A DNA stretch of 64,000 bases from Oscillospiraceae bacterium CM (GCA_022870705.1 CP072107.1:1920501-1984500); one strand, 5' to 3'. Numbered from the stretch's first letter, positions 1 to 11,600 are shown. Notes: generated by a model not told the origin, from the sequence alone. Program-made: numbers and translations.

Positions 1-149
1 TTTTCCGCTTTTCCGGTTGACAGATTGTCCAGACAGACAACGCGGCAGCCGAGCGCCAGTATGGCCTCGCACAGATTTGACCCGATAAAGCCCGCGCCGC
101 CCGTCACAAGAAACGACGTCCCCTTTGGGAACGTTAAAATTTCTTCCAT
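1..149 (-). CDS. NAD-dependent epimerase, N-terminal part (TviC/WbpP-like)
   Basis: Only the first ~49 codons lie in the window; the gene runs off the left edge. The protein starts [10 protein letters not shown] and has a Rossmann dinucleotide motif [12 protein letters not shown] followed by [13 protein letters not shown]. This is the N-terminus of extended short-chain dehydrogenase sugar epimerases. The start lies one base after the stop of the upstream UDP-HexNAc 6-dehydrogenase gene, so the two are almost certainly co-translated. That pairing fits a TviC/WbpP-type UDP-HexNAcA 4-epimerase (inference from context and the short N-terminus). A UDP-glucose 4-epimerase or 4,6-dehydratase cannot be excluded from this fragment. 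Confidence 0.75.
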   Translation of the reverse strand, partial: MEEILTFPKGTSFLVTGGAGFIGSNLCEAILALGCRVVCLDNLSTGKAE

Positions 150-150
150 A

Positions 151-1470
151 TTACAAACTCCAGTAATAATAGCCGGACGCTTCAAAGGTACCACGGTCAA
201 AAAGGCCTTTGACATCGACTAGGACCTTTTGGGCACCGGCTGTGTTTTTAACCATACCGTCAATCTCGCGCACCGTTAACGCCCTGTACACATCGTGCGC
301 CACAGCGACGATAACAGCGTCAACATCTTTCAAAGCAGCATGGTCGGCAAGGGTGATACCATAGATATTATAGACTTCCGATGTGTCGGCAACAGGGTCG
401 CAGATGACCGGCTCGATCCCGTATGACAGGAGCTCTTCAATGATGCTGACAACCTTTGTGTTCCGCGCGTCAGGGACGTTTTCTTTAAAAGTCACACCGA
501 GCACCGCAACCCGGGCCTTTTTAACAGACGCCCCGGCTTTTATCAAGGCTTTGACGGTGTTCTCCGCCACGTATTTACCCATACTGTCGTTTATGCGTCG
601 CCCGGATAAGATCACTTGCGAATGGTACCCGGCCTGTTCGGCCATATACGTCAGATAATACGGGTCCACGCCGATGCAATGGCCGCCGACAAGGCCAGGT
701 CTGAAATTGAGAAAGTTCCATTTTGTCGCGGCGGCTTTTAAAACGGCGCCTGTGTCGACGCCGATTTTATTAAAAATAATGGCCAGCTCGTTCATAAAGG
801 CAATGTTAATGTCACGCTGGCTGTTTTCAATGACCTTGGCCGCCTCGGCGACTTTGATGTTCTCGGCTTTGTAAACGCCCGCTTCCACGACGAGGCTGTA
901 TACACGCGCAATGATATCAAGCGAATCCTCATCCATCCCGGAGACAATTTTTGTAATCGTCTCAAGGCGGTGAACCTTATCACCAGGGTTGATGCGTTCC
1001 GGCGAATAGCCAACCTTGAATCCAACGCCACACGTCATTTTCGATTCCTGCTCAAGAATCGGGACACAGACCTCTTCCGTCACGCCGGGATAAACGGTCG
1101 ATTCGTATACAACGACAGCCCCTTCCTGAAGATTCCTGCCGACGGCGCGGCTTGCCGAAATAACGGCACTGAGGTCGGGCGTTTTGTCCGGATGAATCGG
1201 CGTCGGGACGGCGATAATATGAAATTTCGCGTTTTTCAGTTCTTTTTCATCCGATGTGAGGGACATCGTCGTTGTTTGAACGGTCTTGTCGCCGACTTCC
1301 CGCGTCGGATCGACGCCGCTTTTGTAAAGGGCAATTTTATCTTTATTGACGTCAAAGCCGATGACTTTGGCTTTTCTGGCAAACGCCACGGCTATCGGCA
1401 TGCCGACATAACCGAGGCCGACGACGGATATGCGCTCTTCCCCAGCGGCTATTTGATCGTATAGGCTCAT
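151..1470 (-). CDS. tviB: UDP-N-acetylhexosamine 6-dehydrogenase (TviB/WbpO family)
   Basis: Predicted NAD-dependent oxidation of UDP-GlcNAc or UDP-GalNAc to the uronate, a cytoplasmic step toward acidic surface polysaccharide. The 439-residue protein has the N-terminal Rossmann motif [14 protein letters not shown], a central helix domain, and the catalytic-cysteine motif [12 protein letters not shown]. This is followed by [17 protein letters not shown], which is typical of the TviB/WbpO branch rather than UDP-glucose dehydrogenase. Length is normal for the family. The next gene downstream is an epimerase one base away, reproducing the tviB-tviC pair. The exact UDP-sugar substrate cannot be read from sequence. 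Confidence 0.87.
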   Translation of the reverse strand: MSLYDQIAAGEERISVVGLGYVGMPIAVAFARKAKVIGFDVNKDKIALYKSGVDPTREVGDKTVQTTTMSLTSDEKELKNAKFHIIAVPTPIHPDKTPDLSAVISASRAVGRNLQEGAVVVYESTVYPGVTEEVCVPILEQESKMTCGVGFKVGYSPERINPGDKVHRLETITKIVSGMDEDSLDIIARVYSLVVEAGVYKAENIKVAEAAKVIENSQRDINIAFMNELAIIFNKIGVDTGAVLKAAATKWNFLNFRPGLVGGHCIGVDPYYLTYMAEQAGYHSQVILSGRRINDSMGKYVAENTVKALIKAGASVKKARVAVLGVTFKENVPDARNTKVVSIIEELLSYGIEPVICDPVADTSEVYNIYGITLADHAALKDVDAVIVAVAHDVYRALTVREIDGMVKNTAGAQKVLVDVKGLFDRGTFEASGYYYWSL

Positions 1471-1565
1471 CCAAGCGCCCTCTTTCGTCTGAAAATGTCA
1501 CTGCTTGGGAAAATAGTACCATAGCAGCGGCTTTTTTGCAAACGAAAAGCAAAGCTATGCGCGTC

Positions 1566-1595
1566 AAAAAGGAGAGGCTTTCGCCTCTCCTTTTT
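1566..1595 (-). terminator. intrinsic terminator after the duplicated-domain lipoprotein gene
   Basis: Perfect hairpin with 8-bp GC-rich arms (GGAGAGGC / GCCTCTCC), a four-base TTTC loop and A/T runs on both sides. It lies between the stop of the lipoprotein gene and the start of tviB, so it ends the lipoprotein transcript. It could work in both directions. Confidence 0.85.
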
Positions 1596-1608
1596 GATCG
1601 TTGTTGTA

Positions 1609-2685
1609 TCAGACGCCCGATGCGGCCTGTGCGATTGCCGCCTTGAAATCGGCAATGCTGATGGCAACTGAGGTGCGCAGTTCGGAGGAGACTGCAAAGC
1701 CCTTTTCATCAACGGCAATACCGGCCACCTCGCCCGGCATCTTGCCTCGGACATATTTGGCAAAGGCCTCTGCCTGCTCAAACCACTCTTTCCCGATGCC
1801 GGACTGCTCTTTAATACCGACGGCGTCTTTGAGCTCATTCTTCGACTGCGGGTCAACGGCAAGATCTGTTGTGATCCTGCCCTGTGCCGTGAAATTGATG
1901 CTGCTGTTTGTCTCATCCAAAATGCAGCCTGAAATTTTTCCCGCCGTATCCCGCGTCAACAGGGCAACTGTTGACGTCACGTAAACAAGTCCCTCCATGC
2001 TGTCGGACGCATTTTTCGACTGACTCATGCCCGTGATAATACCGAGGCTGAGACGATCGGATTCGGCCGCACCGCCGTTTTTGGCGTTATTGACGGCCTT
2101 TTCAAGGCCTTTAATAAAATTGCCGATTGAAATAGAAACGGTGGCTTTGAGGTCGGACTGTGTCGGATAGTTCTTCTCGTCGACCTTAATGTTTTTCACA
2201 TCGTCAATCGTCATCCCCTCAACGTATTTGGCAAACGCGTTTGCCTGTTCGTACCATTCCTTGCCGATCCCAGAGACCGCTTTGAGGCCATAGGCATCGC
2301 CAAGCTCGTCGTTTGTTTTAAACATTGTCGTTGTGGGTGTTTTAAGCTGTCCCTTTTTGTCAAAGCCGATTTTGGCCTCGACTGCATCAATGGCGCACTT
2401 GACGATTTTGCCTTTCTTGTCGACCATCACGCCGACAACGGTTGCGTCCACCTCTGCCAGGCCGTCAGCCGAGGCGGCATCTTTCGATTTTGTCAGCGAT
2501 GTCAGGATTGCCAAGCCCGTTTTAGCTGAGCCTGCCGACGTCGAGGGCGATGCGGAGGCCGAGCTTGACGCGCCTGGCGAGGACGGCGAGGCGCTTTCTG
2601 GCGCTGTCGTCGGGTTGGATTGACAGCCGGAAAAAATGAGCAGGATACTCCAAACGGCAATAAGCCGTGCCAATGTTTTTTTCAT
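1609..2685 (-). CDS. secreted lipoprotein with two tandem homologous domains
   Basis: The start at 2685 is chosen over the longer frame because GGGAG lies six bases upstream and it gives a proper lipoprotein signal (MKKTLARLIAVWSILLIFSGC). The lipobox Cys is followed by a Ser/Pro/Ala-rich linker. The mature part has two copies of a domain of about 130 residues. The most similar segments are SGIGKEWYEQANAFAKYVEG and SGIGKEWFEQAEAFAKYVRG, each followed by a VDE motif and a TVSISI/SVAISI strand. The fold recalls FMN_bind-like surface lipoproteins, but I see no flavinylation motif, so function is unknown. It is followed by a strong terminator and is probably monocistronic. Confidence 0.8.
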   Translation of the reverse strand: MKKTLARLIAVWSILLIFSGCQSNPTTAPESASPSSPGASSSASASPSTSAGSAKTGLAILTSLTKSKDAASADGLAEVDATVVGVMVDKKGKIVKCAIDAVEAKIGFDKKGQLKTPTTTMFKTNDELGDAYGLKAVSGIGKEWYEQANAFAKYVEGMTIDDVKNIKVDEKNYPTQSDLKATVSISIGNFIKGLEKAVNNAKNGGAAESDRLSLGIITGMSQSKNASDSMEGLVYVTSTVALLTRDTAGKISGCILDETNSSINFTAQGRITTDLAVDPQSKNELKDAVGIKEQSGIGKEWFEQAEAFAKYVRGKMPGEVAGIAVDEKGFAVSSELRTSVAISIADFKAAIAQAASGV

Positions 2686-2731
2686 AGAAAACTCCCGTAC
2701 GGGGGGGCGGCACGGCAAAACGGCCGCTTAT

Positions 2732-3643
2732 CTACCGGAGCAGGATCCCCCCGATAATTATTAAAGCAATATGAACTGTGATGATCAGTATAAAATTCTT
2801 TATCGATATAATAAAGGTTTCCTCTTTTATCTGCTTTTTATGAAAAATATTGATATTTTTTTGAACAGGGATGATCGTCAGCAGCAACAGGAGGCTCAGC
2901 GGCGTTAGAAAACCGGTGATAACCATCACAACGACGGACAGATAGGCCAGATAATAAAAAGCGGAAAAAAGCGGCAGGGCATATGATTTTAAATAATATG
3001 GCAGCGTAAAGCGGCCTACGGCAACATCTCGCTCAACGTCGCAGATATTGTTTGCAAACATGATATTGGCCGTCAGGCAGAAGGGGACGACTGCCAGCAG
3101 GGCAACGCCGATTGCCGAGGCAATGTTGATTTGCAGATAGAGGTTGCCACCAGAAAAAGAATAAGCCAGCAAAGCACCTTCCGGCACGTTGATGTAAATG
3201 AGTATGGCCGGGATGACGGCACCGTAAAAAAAACCGGAGACAATTTCACCGTAAGGGCTGTGCGACAGCGGCACTGGGCCGAAAGAGTATAAAACGCCGA
3301 AGAAAAAGCAGACGCCGCCAAGCGCCAGCACGACAAGGTCTGTTAAATAAAAAAGATATAGCCCAAAAAATATGCTGGCCAGGAACAATGCGATCATTGT
3401 TCCCATTGCAGCCGGCCGCGGCAGTGATAACGGCAGCCCATTTTTTTTGGTGTCGTAATAATTATTAATAGCAGTTGCCGTTAAATCGAACAAAAACATC
3501 CCGGCAAAGAAAACAGCGGACCGCAGCACGTCGATTTTCGTCCCGGCGGCGAAGAGATACGCAAGCGTCAACAAAAATGCAAAGACGCTTGTAATTTTTG
3601 TTTTGATTTCAACAAAGTCTAAAAAGCGTGTCATCTTATTCAT
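2732..3643 (-). CDS. UbiA-family prenyltransferase (MenA-like), first copy
   Basis: A 303-residue polytopic membrane protein with about nine hydrophobic segments. It has both Asp-rich motifs of the UbiA superfamily: NNYYDTKK near residue 60 and NNICDVERD near residue 195. Such enzymes transfer a polyprenyl chain to an aromatic acceptor; the MenA branch makes demethylmenaquinone. A second UbiA gene lies at 42209-43081 beside a polyprenyl synthase and cydABDC, so this one may serve a different acceptor. No men genes are nearby, so the substrate is open. It is divergent from gap. Confidence 0.8.
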   Translation of the reverse strand: MNKMTRFLDFVEIKTKITSVFAFLLTLAYLFAAGTKIDVLRSAVFFAGMFLFDLTATAINNYYDTKKNGLPLSLPRPAAMGTMIALFLASIFFGLYLFYLTDLVVLALGGVCFFFGVLYSFGPVPLSHSPYGEIVSGFFYGAVIPAILIYINVPEGALLAYSFSGGNLYLQINIASAIGVALLAVVPFCLTANIMFANNICDVERDVAVGRFTLPYYLKSYALPLFSAFYYLAYLSVVVMVITGFLTPLSLLLLLTIIPVQKNINIFHKKQIKEETFIISIKNFILIITVHIALIIIGGILLR

Positions 3644-3763
3644 CGTCCATTCTTATCTATTATTCTTCTCTTGGATTTGCTTGCCGCCATGATTTTCCGC
3701 TTGAGGATGATTTTAATACGATCGAAAGGGTTTATATAAAACGGCACTGCGAAGACTACATAA

Positions 3764-4831
<1,068 letters not shown>

Positions 4832-4891
4832 TCAAAAACGAAACCAACACTTATATTATAACTTAAATTCATGGCAATTGCATGCAAAAGT

Positions 4892-4926
4892 CAAGCGGCG
4901 GGCAGTATCCGTCTGCCCGCCGCTTG
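4892..4926 (-). terminator. GC-rich hairpin between convergent gap and a small ORF
   Basis: A stem of about 14 bp (CAAGCGGCGGGCAG and its complement) with a seven-base loop. On the minus strand it is followed by ACTTTTG; on the plus strand no T-run follows. It sits between the two convergent genes and probably ends the small minus-strand gene at 4934, and may also limit read-through from gap. Confidence 0.6.
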
Positions 4927-4933
4927 TGTGCAC

Positions 4934-5167
4934 TCAAGCGATATCTTCTGTTGGTTTGACGATCATGCTTGCGAGCTCCTCCGGTGTCAATCCTGATTCC
5001 TTCAGAAGCTTGTTAAGGCTTTTCAATTCGGCCTGCTCCTGCTCCCCCAATAATGCATTAAGTTGTGAACGAAGTGATTTGATAACCGACTCGTGCTTGG
5101 CTATCTGCGCACTGACGGATGCCATTTCTTCAGCAATGTTTCGTTCCCGTTTAATCCCGCGCGGCAT
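4934..5167 (-). CDS. small coiled-coil protein of unknown function
   Basis: A 77-residue protein preceded by a near-perfect AGGAGG eight bases before the ATG. Residues 10-55 form a charged heptad-like coiled coil (Ile/Leu at a/d positions). A short C-terminal segment, LKESGLTPEELASMI, looks like a helix-turn-helix-sized pair of helices. No signal peptide or membrane segment. It lies 90 bases downstream of the response regulator of the NRPS operon, in the same direction, so read-through is possible. A weak -10 (TATACT) just upstream suggests it may have its own promoter. Function not recognised. Confidence 0.7.
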   Translation of the reverse strand: MPRGIKRERNIAEEMASVSAQIAKHESVIKSLRSQLNALLGEQEQAELKSLNKLLKESGLTPEELASMIVKPTEDIA

Positions 5168-5257
5168 ACCAATACCTCCTTTTAGTTTTAAGGTAGTATA
5201 CCGCGTCAGCGATTCAATTACTGTCGAATTGTGTTCCCTTTAAAAACTGATTAATAC

Positions 5258-6769
5258 TCACGCAGGTTTCAACGTCCCCTCGAATCCGTCCATAACATTT
5301 TGAAAATCATCAACAATCACACGGATAAATACATCAACGATATCTTTATCAAATTGCGTTCCCGCACCTTTGATCAGCTGATCCTTGGCATTATCCAAAT
5401 TGAGCTTTGACCGGTAGTGACGCGTGGATGTCATCGCATCGAAAGCATCCCCTACTGAAAGAATCCGCGCCAGAAATGGGATATCGTCTCCCTTTAGGCC
5501 GAATGGATAACCGGAGCCGTCAATCCACTCATGGTGGCATTTGATGAGGGGAATCGCGTCGTCAAACATAGACATTGCCGCCAGTATATGCGCGCCTTTT
5601 AACGGATGTTGCTTAATGATCTCATACTCATAAACACTCAGCGTATCAGACTTCTTGAGAATCTCATCCGACGTGCCGATTTTACCGATGTCATGGAAAA
5701 TGCCGCCGACACGCAAGAGTTCCAATTCATGCTCTGTCATTTCAAACGCCTGACCGACTTTTTGTGAGAAATACGCTACTCTGTCGGAGTGGCCCCGTGT
5801 ATACTCATCCTTGGCGTCAACCGTCAGACGCAGCGCATTGACCGTATCGAGATACATCTTGCGAAGCTCGTCATACGTTTTGTTGAGCTCATCGTTTTTC
5901 AAATTGACCATCGAATGGAGAAAGGCGTTGGAGATGGCTGATGACGCCTGCGCCGCGTAAATTTCCAACAGCTGCAAATCTTCTTCGTAGTGGCTGCTCT
6001 CGACATAAATAACGCCGGCCACCTGTTCATATTCACTAATCAGCGGGAGGATGACGCCGTTCGTTACACGATGTGTCCTGTTCTCCGTTCTCGTGGAGCC
6101 GATCTGCTCCATCAAAGCCGGATCAAGCATGGCCATAAACTCTTCCATTGTCGTATCATACTGGCCAAGTCCTCTGAAAATGCTTTTATGCTCACTGGTG
6201 AGATCCGCCGCGTTGTCAACTAAGATAAAAGCACTGCTGCTGCTAACGAGGCGCATCAGCTCGCCGAGGATATCCTCAAGAATATTCACAATCGGTTGCA
6301 GCTGATAAATTCTTGGCACGGCTTCAATGATTTTGTTTAAGCCGTCGTTATAGCGTGAAATCGTCTTTTTTTGTGTAATAACTTTAATGGCCGATTCAAC
6401 AAGCAGCAACAGCTGATCAAACTTGTCGTTTTTTTCGCAATAACCTTGAATATCAAGCGCTTTGATCGTTTCAACAGGCGGCGCCATATCCTTATGCCCT
6501 GTTAGCAGAAGGATATATAAGTCCTTATTGAACTCTCTGATTTTCTCAACAACTTTATCACCATTGATCGGCTGCATCATATAATCCAAAATCAGTAAAT
6601 CGAAGGCATCTGTTTTCAGACGTGCTAACGCATCATACGGCGAGGTCATGCCCTCAAATCCGTATCCGTTGCGTCTTAAAACGACAGCCAGAGAATCGAT
6701 GATACCAACTTCATCGTCAAGCGCCAGAATATTAAACTCGGTTTCCTTTTCTGTCTTTCTTCTTCTCAT
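5258..6769 (-). CDS. response regulator with REC, GAF-like and HD-GYP domains
   Basis: The 503-residue protein starts with a receiver domain (about residues 12-130; phosphoacceptor Asp in LLILDYMMQP). A GAF-like domain follows (about 150-290), then a short helical linker, then an HD-GYP domain (about 305-490). The metal and catalytic motifs are intact: FHDIGKIG, HPLKGAHIL, HHEWIDGSGYPFGLKGD and GDAFDAMTS. HD-GYP domains usually hydrolyse cyclic di-GMP, so the predicted output is phosphodiesterase activity and not DNA binding. It begins 17 bases after the histidine kinase stop and is the last gene of the PPTase-NRPS-kinase-regulator operon. Confidence 0.9.
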   Translation of the reverse strand: MRRRKTEKETEFNILALDDEVGIIDSLAVVLRRNGYGFEGMTSPYDALARLKTDAFDLLILDYMMQPINGDKVVEKIREFNKDLYILLLTGHKDMAPPVETIKALDIQGYCEKNDKFDQLLLLVESAIKVITQKKTISRYNDGLNKIIEAVPRIYQLQPIVNILEDILGELMRLVSSSSAFILVDNAADLTSEHKSIFRGLGQYDTTMEEFMAMLDPALMEQIGSTRTENRTHRVTNGVILPLISEYEQVAGVIYVESSHYEEDLQLLEIYAAQASSAISNAFLHSMVNLKNDELNKTYDELRKMYLDTVNALRLTVDAKDEYTRGHSDRVAYFSQKVGQAFEMTEHELELLRVGGIFHDIGKIGTSDEILKKSDTLSVYEYEIIKQHPLKGAHILAAMSMFDDAIPLIKCHHEWIDGSGYPFGLKGDDIPFLARILSVGDAFDAMTSTRHYRSKLNLDNAKDQLIKGAGTQFDKDIVDVFIRVIVDDFQNVMDGFEGTLKPA

Positions 6770-6786
6770 ACCTAAATCCCCCCGGC

Positions 6787-8595
6787 CTAAGCCGCCGGTA
6801 CCGATACAAAGAACGATGTTCCCTGACCGGCGACCGATTTAAACCACATCTTTCCGCCGTACCGCCCGGTAATTGTGGAATAGGACATATAGAGCCCAAG
6901 TCCCGTTCCGTTTTTGGCTTTCGTCGTGATCATTTCCTTAAAAAGCTTGTTTTGAACCTCTTCTGTCATTCCGCTTGCATAATCTCTGATTTCAAACAGC
7001 ACCATTGAGTCGACCTTCTTGATGATGAATTCGATAACGCCTTCTTTTCCTTCATAAGCGTCGATGCTGTTGGCTATCAGATTGTTGATAACCTGGATCA
7101 GGCTGTTGACTTCACCCTTTATTCGCTGATCCATATCGGTTGTGCAGTGAACCCTGAGATGGCAGGAGAAGCGTTTGAGCTCATGATTCATCAGGATTTC
7201 AATACGCTTTAAAAGCTCTCTCAGGGTAAACCAATCGGTGGTCGACGCCGTGAGCTGGACGGCCTGACCCTTGACGGTTGAGATGACATCGGACATATAG
7301 GCGGTATAGTCCTTCATTTTACCGATCCAAGCCCGCATTTCTCCGGCGATCTCATGATGATCTTCCGGTGTAATTTCGTCATCCCCAATCGATTCGTCAT
7401 ATTCTTCTATGAGATCAGATAATCCCTCCAAACCGCCTGAAATGGACATGATCGGCGTTTTCAGATTATGCGCAATGCCGCCGACAAGCTGCCCCAAGGA
7501 TACCAGGTGTTCGCTTTCGATGAGCATGAGCTGTGTTTTTGCGATGAGTTCGGCGTCCTTTTTCTGTTCGGTGATGTCTTTGAATAATATAACAGTACCT
7601 TTGTACAGAGCATTACTGTAAATCGGTGTTATTTCAACCGTAACTATTTTATCGAATGAATTTGAAACAAATTGATTCTCAAAGCTGACCGTTTTATTTG
7701 ATTTGACGGCTTCGTCAATAAAATTCAAGAATGTTTCATACTTTTGAGTTGCTAATTGGTCAACTTGCATGAGCAGATCTTCTAATTTGTCTTTTCTGGC
7801 AATCACAGCTATGTTTTTAAAATAATCCACAAAGGGCTTGTTAAAATCGATAATTTCCCTATCTTCGTTGATGACAACATAGAAGTCCGATATATGGTCA
7901 ACGACCGTTTGAAGCGCAATCGGCACAACCCCAAGAAAGCCAAACCTGTTAATTGCGATCATAAAGAAGAACACGCCGATGGAGAAGGCGACTGTTTCCA
8001 TATAGAGCGGTATTTCGAAAAGATCAAGCACGAATAAGATATCAACGATCAAAGGGAAAAGAGCCCCGATAATAATCATAATTGACTGCCGAGAGAAAAA
8101 GCCGGAGTTCTTAATAGAATAGAAAATCAGAATATATAGGGCAATAGCATTGAAGATGTACGAAAAAAGCGTTTCAAAAATCAGGTATGGGCCCTTGACG
8201 ATTTCACTGCTGATGGTTGAGAATTTGACAAAGAATAAATGGTGATATCCATTTGTCCAAAGAAGGATCACGGAAACGAGGGGAACAATGAAAAATAAAT
8301 AATACCCTTTCTTAATCGACTTTGCGAAGGAAATGCTCACAAAGAAAAAGCAGACAGGAATAAAACTGACAGCCGAAAAGGATATATCTGTAAATATCAT
8401 CCCTTTATATAAAAAATAAAATGCAGCGTATTCTTCAATTAAAGACCCCAAAGCCCAAATAAGTATACAAAAAACGGTTGCCGCAGAATAGTAATGTAGA
8501 TATTTTTTGTTTTTTATCTTTAATATGCTAATAAAGAGACTCACCACTAATACGATCGACAGATGTAAAATAATAAACGGAACAATATTCTGCAT
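6787..8595 (-). CDS. membrane sensor histidine kinase with 7TM N-terminus
   Basis: The 602-residue protein has seven hydrophobic segments in the first ~225 residues (HisKA_7TM-like sensor). A PAS domain (about 230-350) contains DFYVVINEDREIIDFNKPF. The phosphoacceptor motif is GGIAHNLKTP (His near residue 376). The ATP-binding domain has the N-box NNLIANSIDAY, DYASGM and GTGLGLY. GGTGAGGG precedes the start. It follows the NRPS stop by 20 bases and precedes its likely partner regulator by 17, so one mRNA encodes a peptide synthetase and a complete two-component system. The 7TM sensor would see a small or membrane-soluble ligand, possibly the NRPS product (inference). Confidence 0.88.
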   Translation of the reverse strand: MQNIVPFIILHLSIVLVVSLFISILKIKNKKYLHYYSAATVFCILIWALGSLIEEYAAFYFLYKGMIFTDISFSAVSFIPVCFFFVSISFAKSIKKGYYLFFIVPLVSVILLWTNGYHHLFFVKFSTISSEIVKGPYLIFETLFSYIFNAIALYILIFYSIKNSGFFSRQSIMIIIGALFPLIVDILFVLDLFEIPLYMETVAFSIGVFFFMIAINRFGFLGVVPIALQTVVDHISDFYVVINEDREIIDFNKPFVDYFKNIAVIARKDKLEDLLMQVDQLATQKYETFLNFIDEAVKSNKTVSFENQFVSNSFDKIVTVEITPIYSNALYKGTVILFKDITEQKKDAELIAKTQLMLIESEHLVSLGQLVGGIAHNLKTPIMSISGGLEGLSDLIEEYDESIGDDEITPEDHHEIAGEMRAWIGKMKDYTAYMSDVISTVKGQAVQLTASTTDWFTLRELLKRIEILMNHELKRFSCHLRVHCTTDMDQRIKGEVNSLIQVINNLIANSIDAYEGKEGVIEFIIKKVDSMVLFEIRDYASGMTEEVQNKLFKEMITTKAKNGTGLGLYMSYSTITGRYGGKMWFKSVAGQGTSFFVSVPAA

Positions 8596-8615
8596 TCAAC
8601 CCTCACCTTCATACG

Positions 8616-11600
8616 CTAGAGCACTTCGAGAAATATGGCTGCCAATTGATTATAATGCGTATTTAAAAAATAATGACTTGCATTCTGAATTACTTTATAC
8701 GTTACAGATTTTGCATACTTTCTCCATTTTTTATATTTGATTTCATAGCTTTTTGTGACATCGTCTTTTTCTCCAAAAATACAAACAACTGGTACATCAA
8801 GCCTTTGATCTTTCTTCTTGCTGATATCGTAAAAATATCGATAAAAGCATTTTGCATCATGCCGGAATGCTCTAATAATAGCTCTCGAATACTTTTCATC
8901 AAATGTTGTTCTATTCAGCCCAATGTTATGTAAATATTCGAATATCTTTTTGTCTGAGTAGAAAATCCATGGATCATAAAAACATCCAAGAATTCCCGAA
9001 AAGAGTGGGGGTAACGTCGCACCAAGTAAGATTTCGTTTATATGAAAACCCTTTAAAAGAACTCGTTTTGCTGTTTCAAGTACTAACGCGCTTCCAACAC
9101 AATGTCCATATAATATTATCTGATTTTTAAAATTGTTGCAGATTTCTACTGAAATTTTTTCTGCAGCTTCATAAATATCAATGAATTTCTCTTCAACAAA
9201 AGCATGACCTGGCAAGTTGACAGCATATATATCAAATTGATCAGATTGTGCAGAAATTGATTCACTTAAATCTCGAAATGAAATAACATTACCGCCACCA
9301 TATGGGAAACAAACAACAGTCTTCTTTGCATTTCTACCAGAAGCTAATTTTATAAGAATATTATTTTCATTTGAAATCTTGAGAATTTTTTCAGAAAATT
9401 GCATGATTGTTGAAAAATTATAAAAATCAACAAGTGAAACTCCCAAATATTTATCCGGCAAGGATGCTAGAACTTTAATAGCACTGAGGGAATCACCTCC
9501 CAGTTCAAAGAAATTCGAATTTATACTGATATTTTCAATTCCTAGAATGGAAGCCCAAATGTCATGCACTAATTTTTCAACATCATTTCGAGGCTTTATA
9601 AATTCATCTGTAATAACCAGCTCAAATTTCGGCAGCATTTTTTTATTTATCTTGCCATTGATGTTTAGTGGCATTTCTTCTAATTTAACAAAATAAGACG
9701 GTATCATATGTTCAGGTATATACAAGTTCAGAAATGTCTGTAATTCATGTATAGATAATTCTCTTTTTGCCAGATAATACGCGTGGATTCTCTTATCTCC
9801 TGCTTTATTTTCAAATGCACCAACAAAGACCTCTTTGATTTCAGGGTGTTGCAATAGCGCAAATTCAATTTCACCTAATTCAATACGGTAGCCTCTTACC
9901 TTTACCTGATTATCAATTCTTCCTAAATATTCAATTTCACCAGATGGCAACATTTTGGCTAGATCCTCAGAGCGATAAATGATTTCATTTTTGTTATATG
10001 GAGATTCAACAAATTTCATATCTGTCAAGGGCTTATTATTTAAGTATCCCCGTGCAACACCTTCGCCACTAATACACAATTCCCCCGGCACACCTATGGG
10101 AAGCAATTTCAAATATTTGTCCAGGATATAAACTTTTAATGTCGGAATTGCACGGCCAATATTGCTGACATTGCTTTCAATCATAAAATCGTCAATTTCT
10201 TTAAATGTTACATGAACAGTCGTCTCTGTTATGCCGTACATATTAACAAACTTTGTATTACGATATTTTTGTTTGAATTGTTTGATTAAATAAGGTTTTA
10301 ATGCCTCTCCGCCAAAAATGACATATCGTAACGCCAATTTGGTATCAGCATATTTACATTCTTCAGCTGCCAAGTTATAAAATGCGCCGGGAGTCTGATT
10401 TAAAACCGTCACTTTTTTTTCTTTCAGAATCTTCAGAAACGACATTGTATCCATAGCATCATTTTTTGAAATCACAATAAGTTTCGCGCCAAAAAGAAGC
10501 GCACCGTACATTTCCCAAACAGAAAAATCAAAGCAAAATGCGTGGAATAATGTCCATATATCTTTTTCTGAAAACATAAATTCGAAGTGATCGTTAAATA
10601 GAAGGCGGACGACATTTTTATGTTCAATCATAACGCCTTTGGGGCGGCCGGTGGAACCGGACGTATAGATGACATAGGCAATATCTGTCGGTTGATTAAT
10701 ACCGGAGAGATTTTCTTCACTGCCGCTGTAGATGTTGGCATCATCAATATTAATGATCTCAATATCAAAATGCCATCTTTCTGTTAGCCCACCCTGCGTC
10801 AACAGAAACGCCGACCCGCTGTCTTCCAGCATATAGCGGATTCTGTCCTCCGGATAATCGGGGTCAATCGGCAGATAGGCACCGCCCGCCTTCAAAATGG
10901 CAAGCAGACCCACGATCATCATTTCGGACCGGTATAGGGAAATGGCAACGATCTTATCCGGCCCCACGCCTTTTTCTCTTAATAACCGGGCAAGCTGATT
11001 GGCTTTGGCATTGAGCTGCTTATATGTCAGACTGATATCCCCGGATACGACGGCGATATTGTCTGGCGTTACAGACACCTGATATTCAAAAATGGACTGC
11101 AGCGTCTGATCCTGCGGGTATTCGGCTTCGATCCCGCTGAAAACGTTTAAAAGCAAGTTGCGCTCTTTGTCTGGCAATATATCAAAATCAGAAAGTTTTT
11201 TCCAAGGTGCGTGGCTGATATCGCCTGCCAAAATTTCAAAATGCTCCGACAGCCTTTTGATGGTCACCGCCTCGAAAAGGTCGGTTGAGTACTCGATATA
11301 AACGGCAATCGTCTCTCCGCGATCAAAAGCTTCAACTGACAAATCAAATTTGGAGGACAGACCGGCAAACGGCTTGACAGGAAGCGCGGACAGATCAAAA
11401 TTCTGTAGGACGAAAGATGTGTCAAACAGCGGATTTCTGCCCAGATCTCTTTTGACTTTCAAGACATCGACTAATCGCTCAAATGGGTATTCCTGGTTTT
11501 CATAGGCCGTCAGAAGGCTCTCTCTCACCTCCTGCAGCAGCTGCAAAAATGTTTTGTCTCCGTTGGGGCAATTTCGGATCGGGAGCATGTTGACAAACAT

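Noticed and set aside
970-1464. Open frame on the plus strand opposite tviB
   Set aside because: It is antisense to a clearly conserved dehydrogenase, has no ribosome binding site and encodes no recognisable domain.
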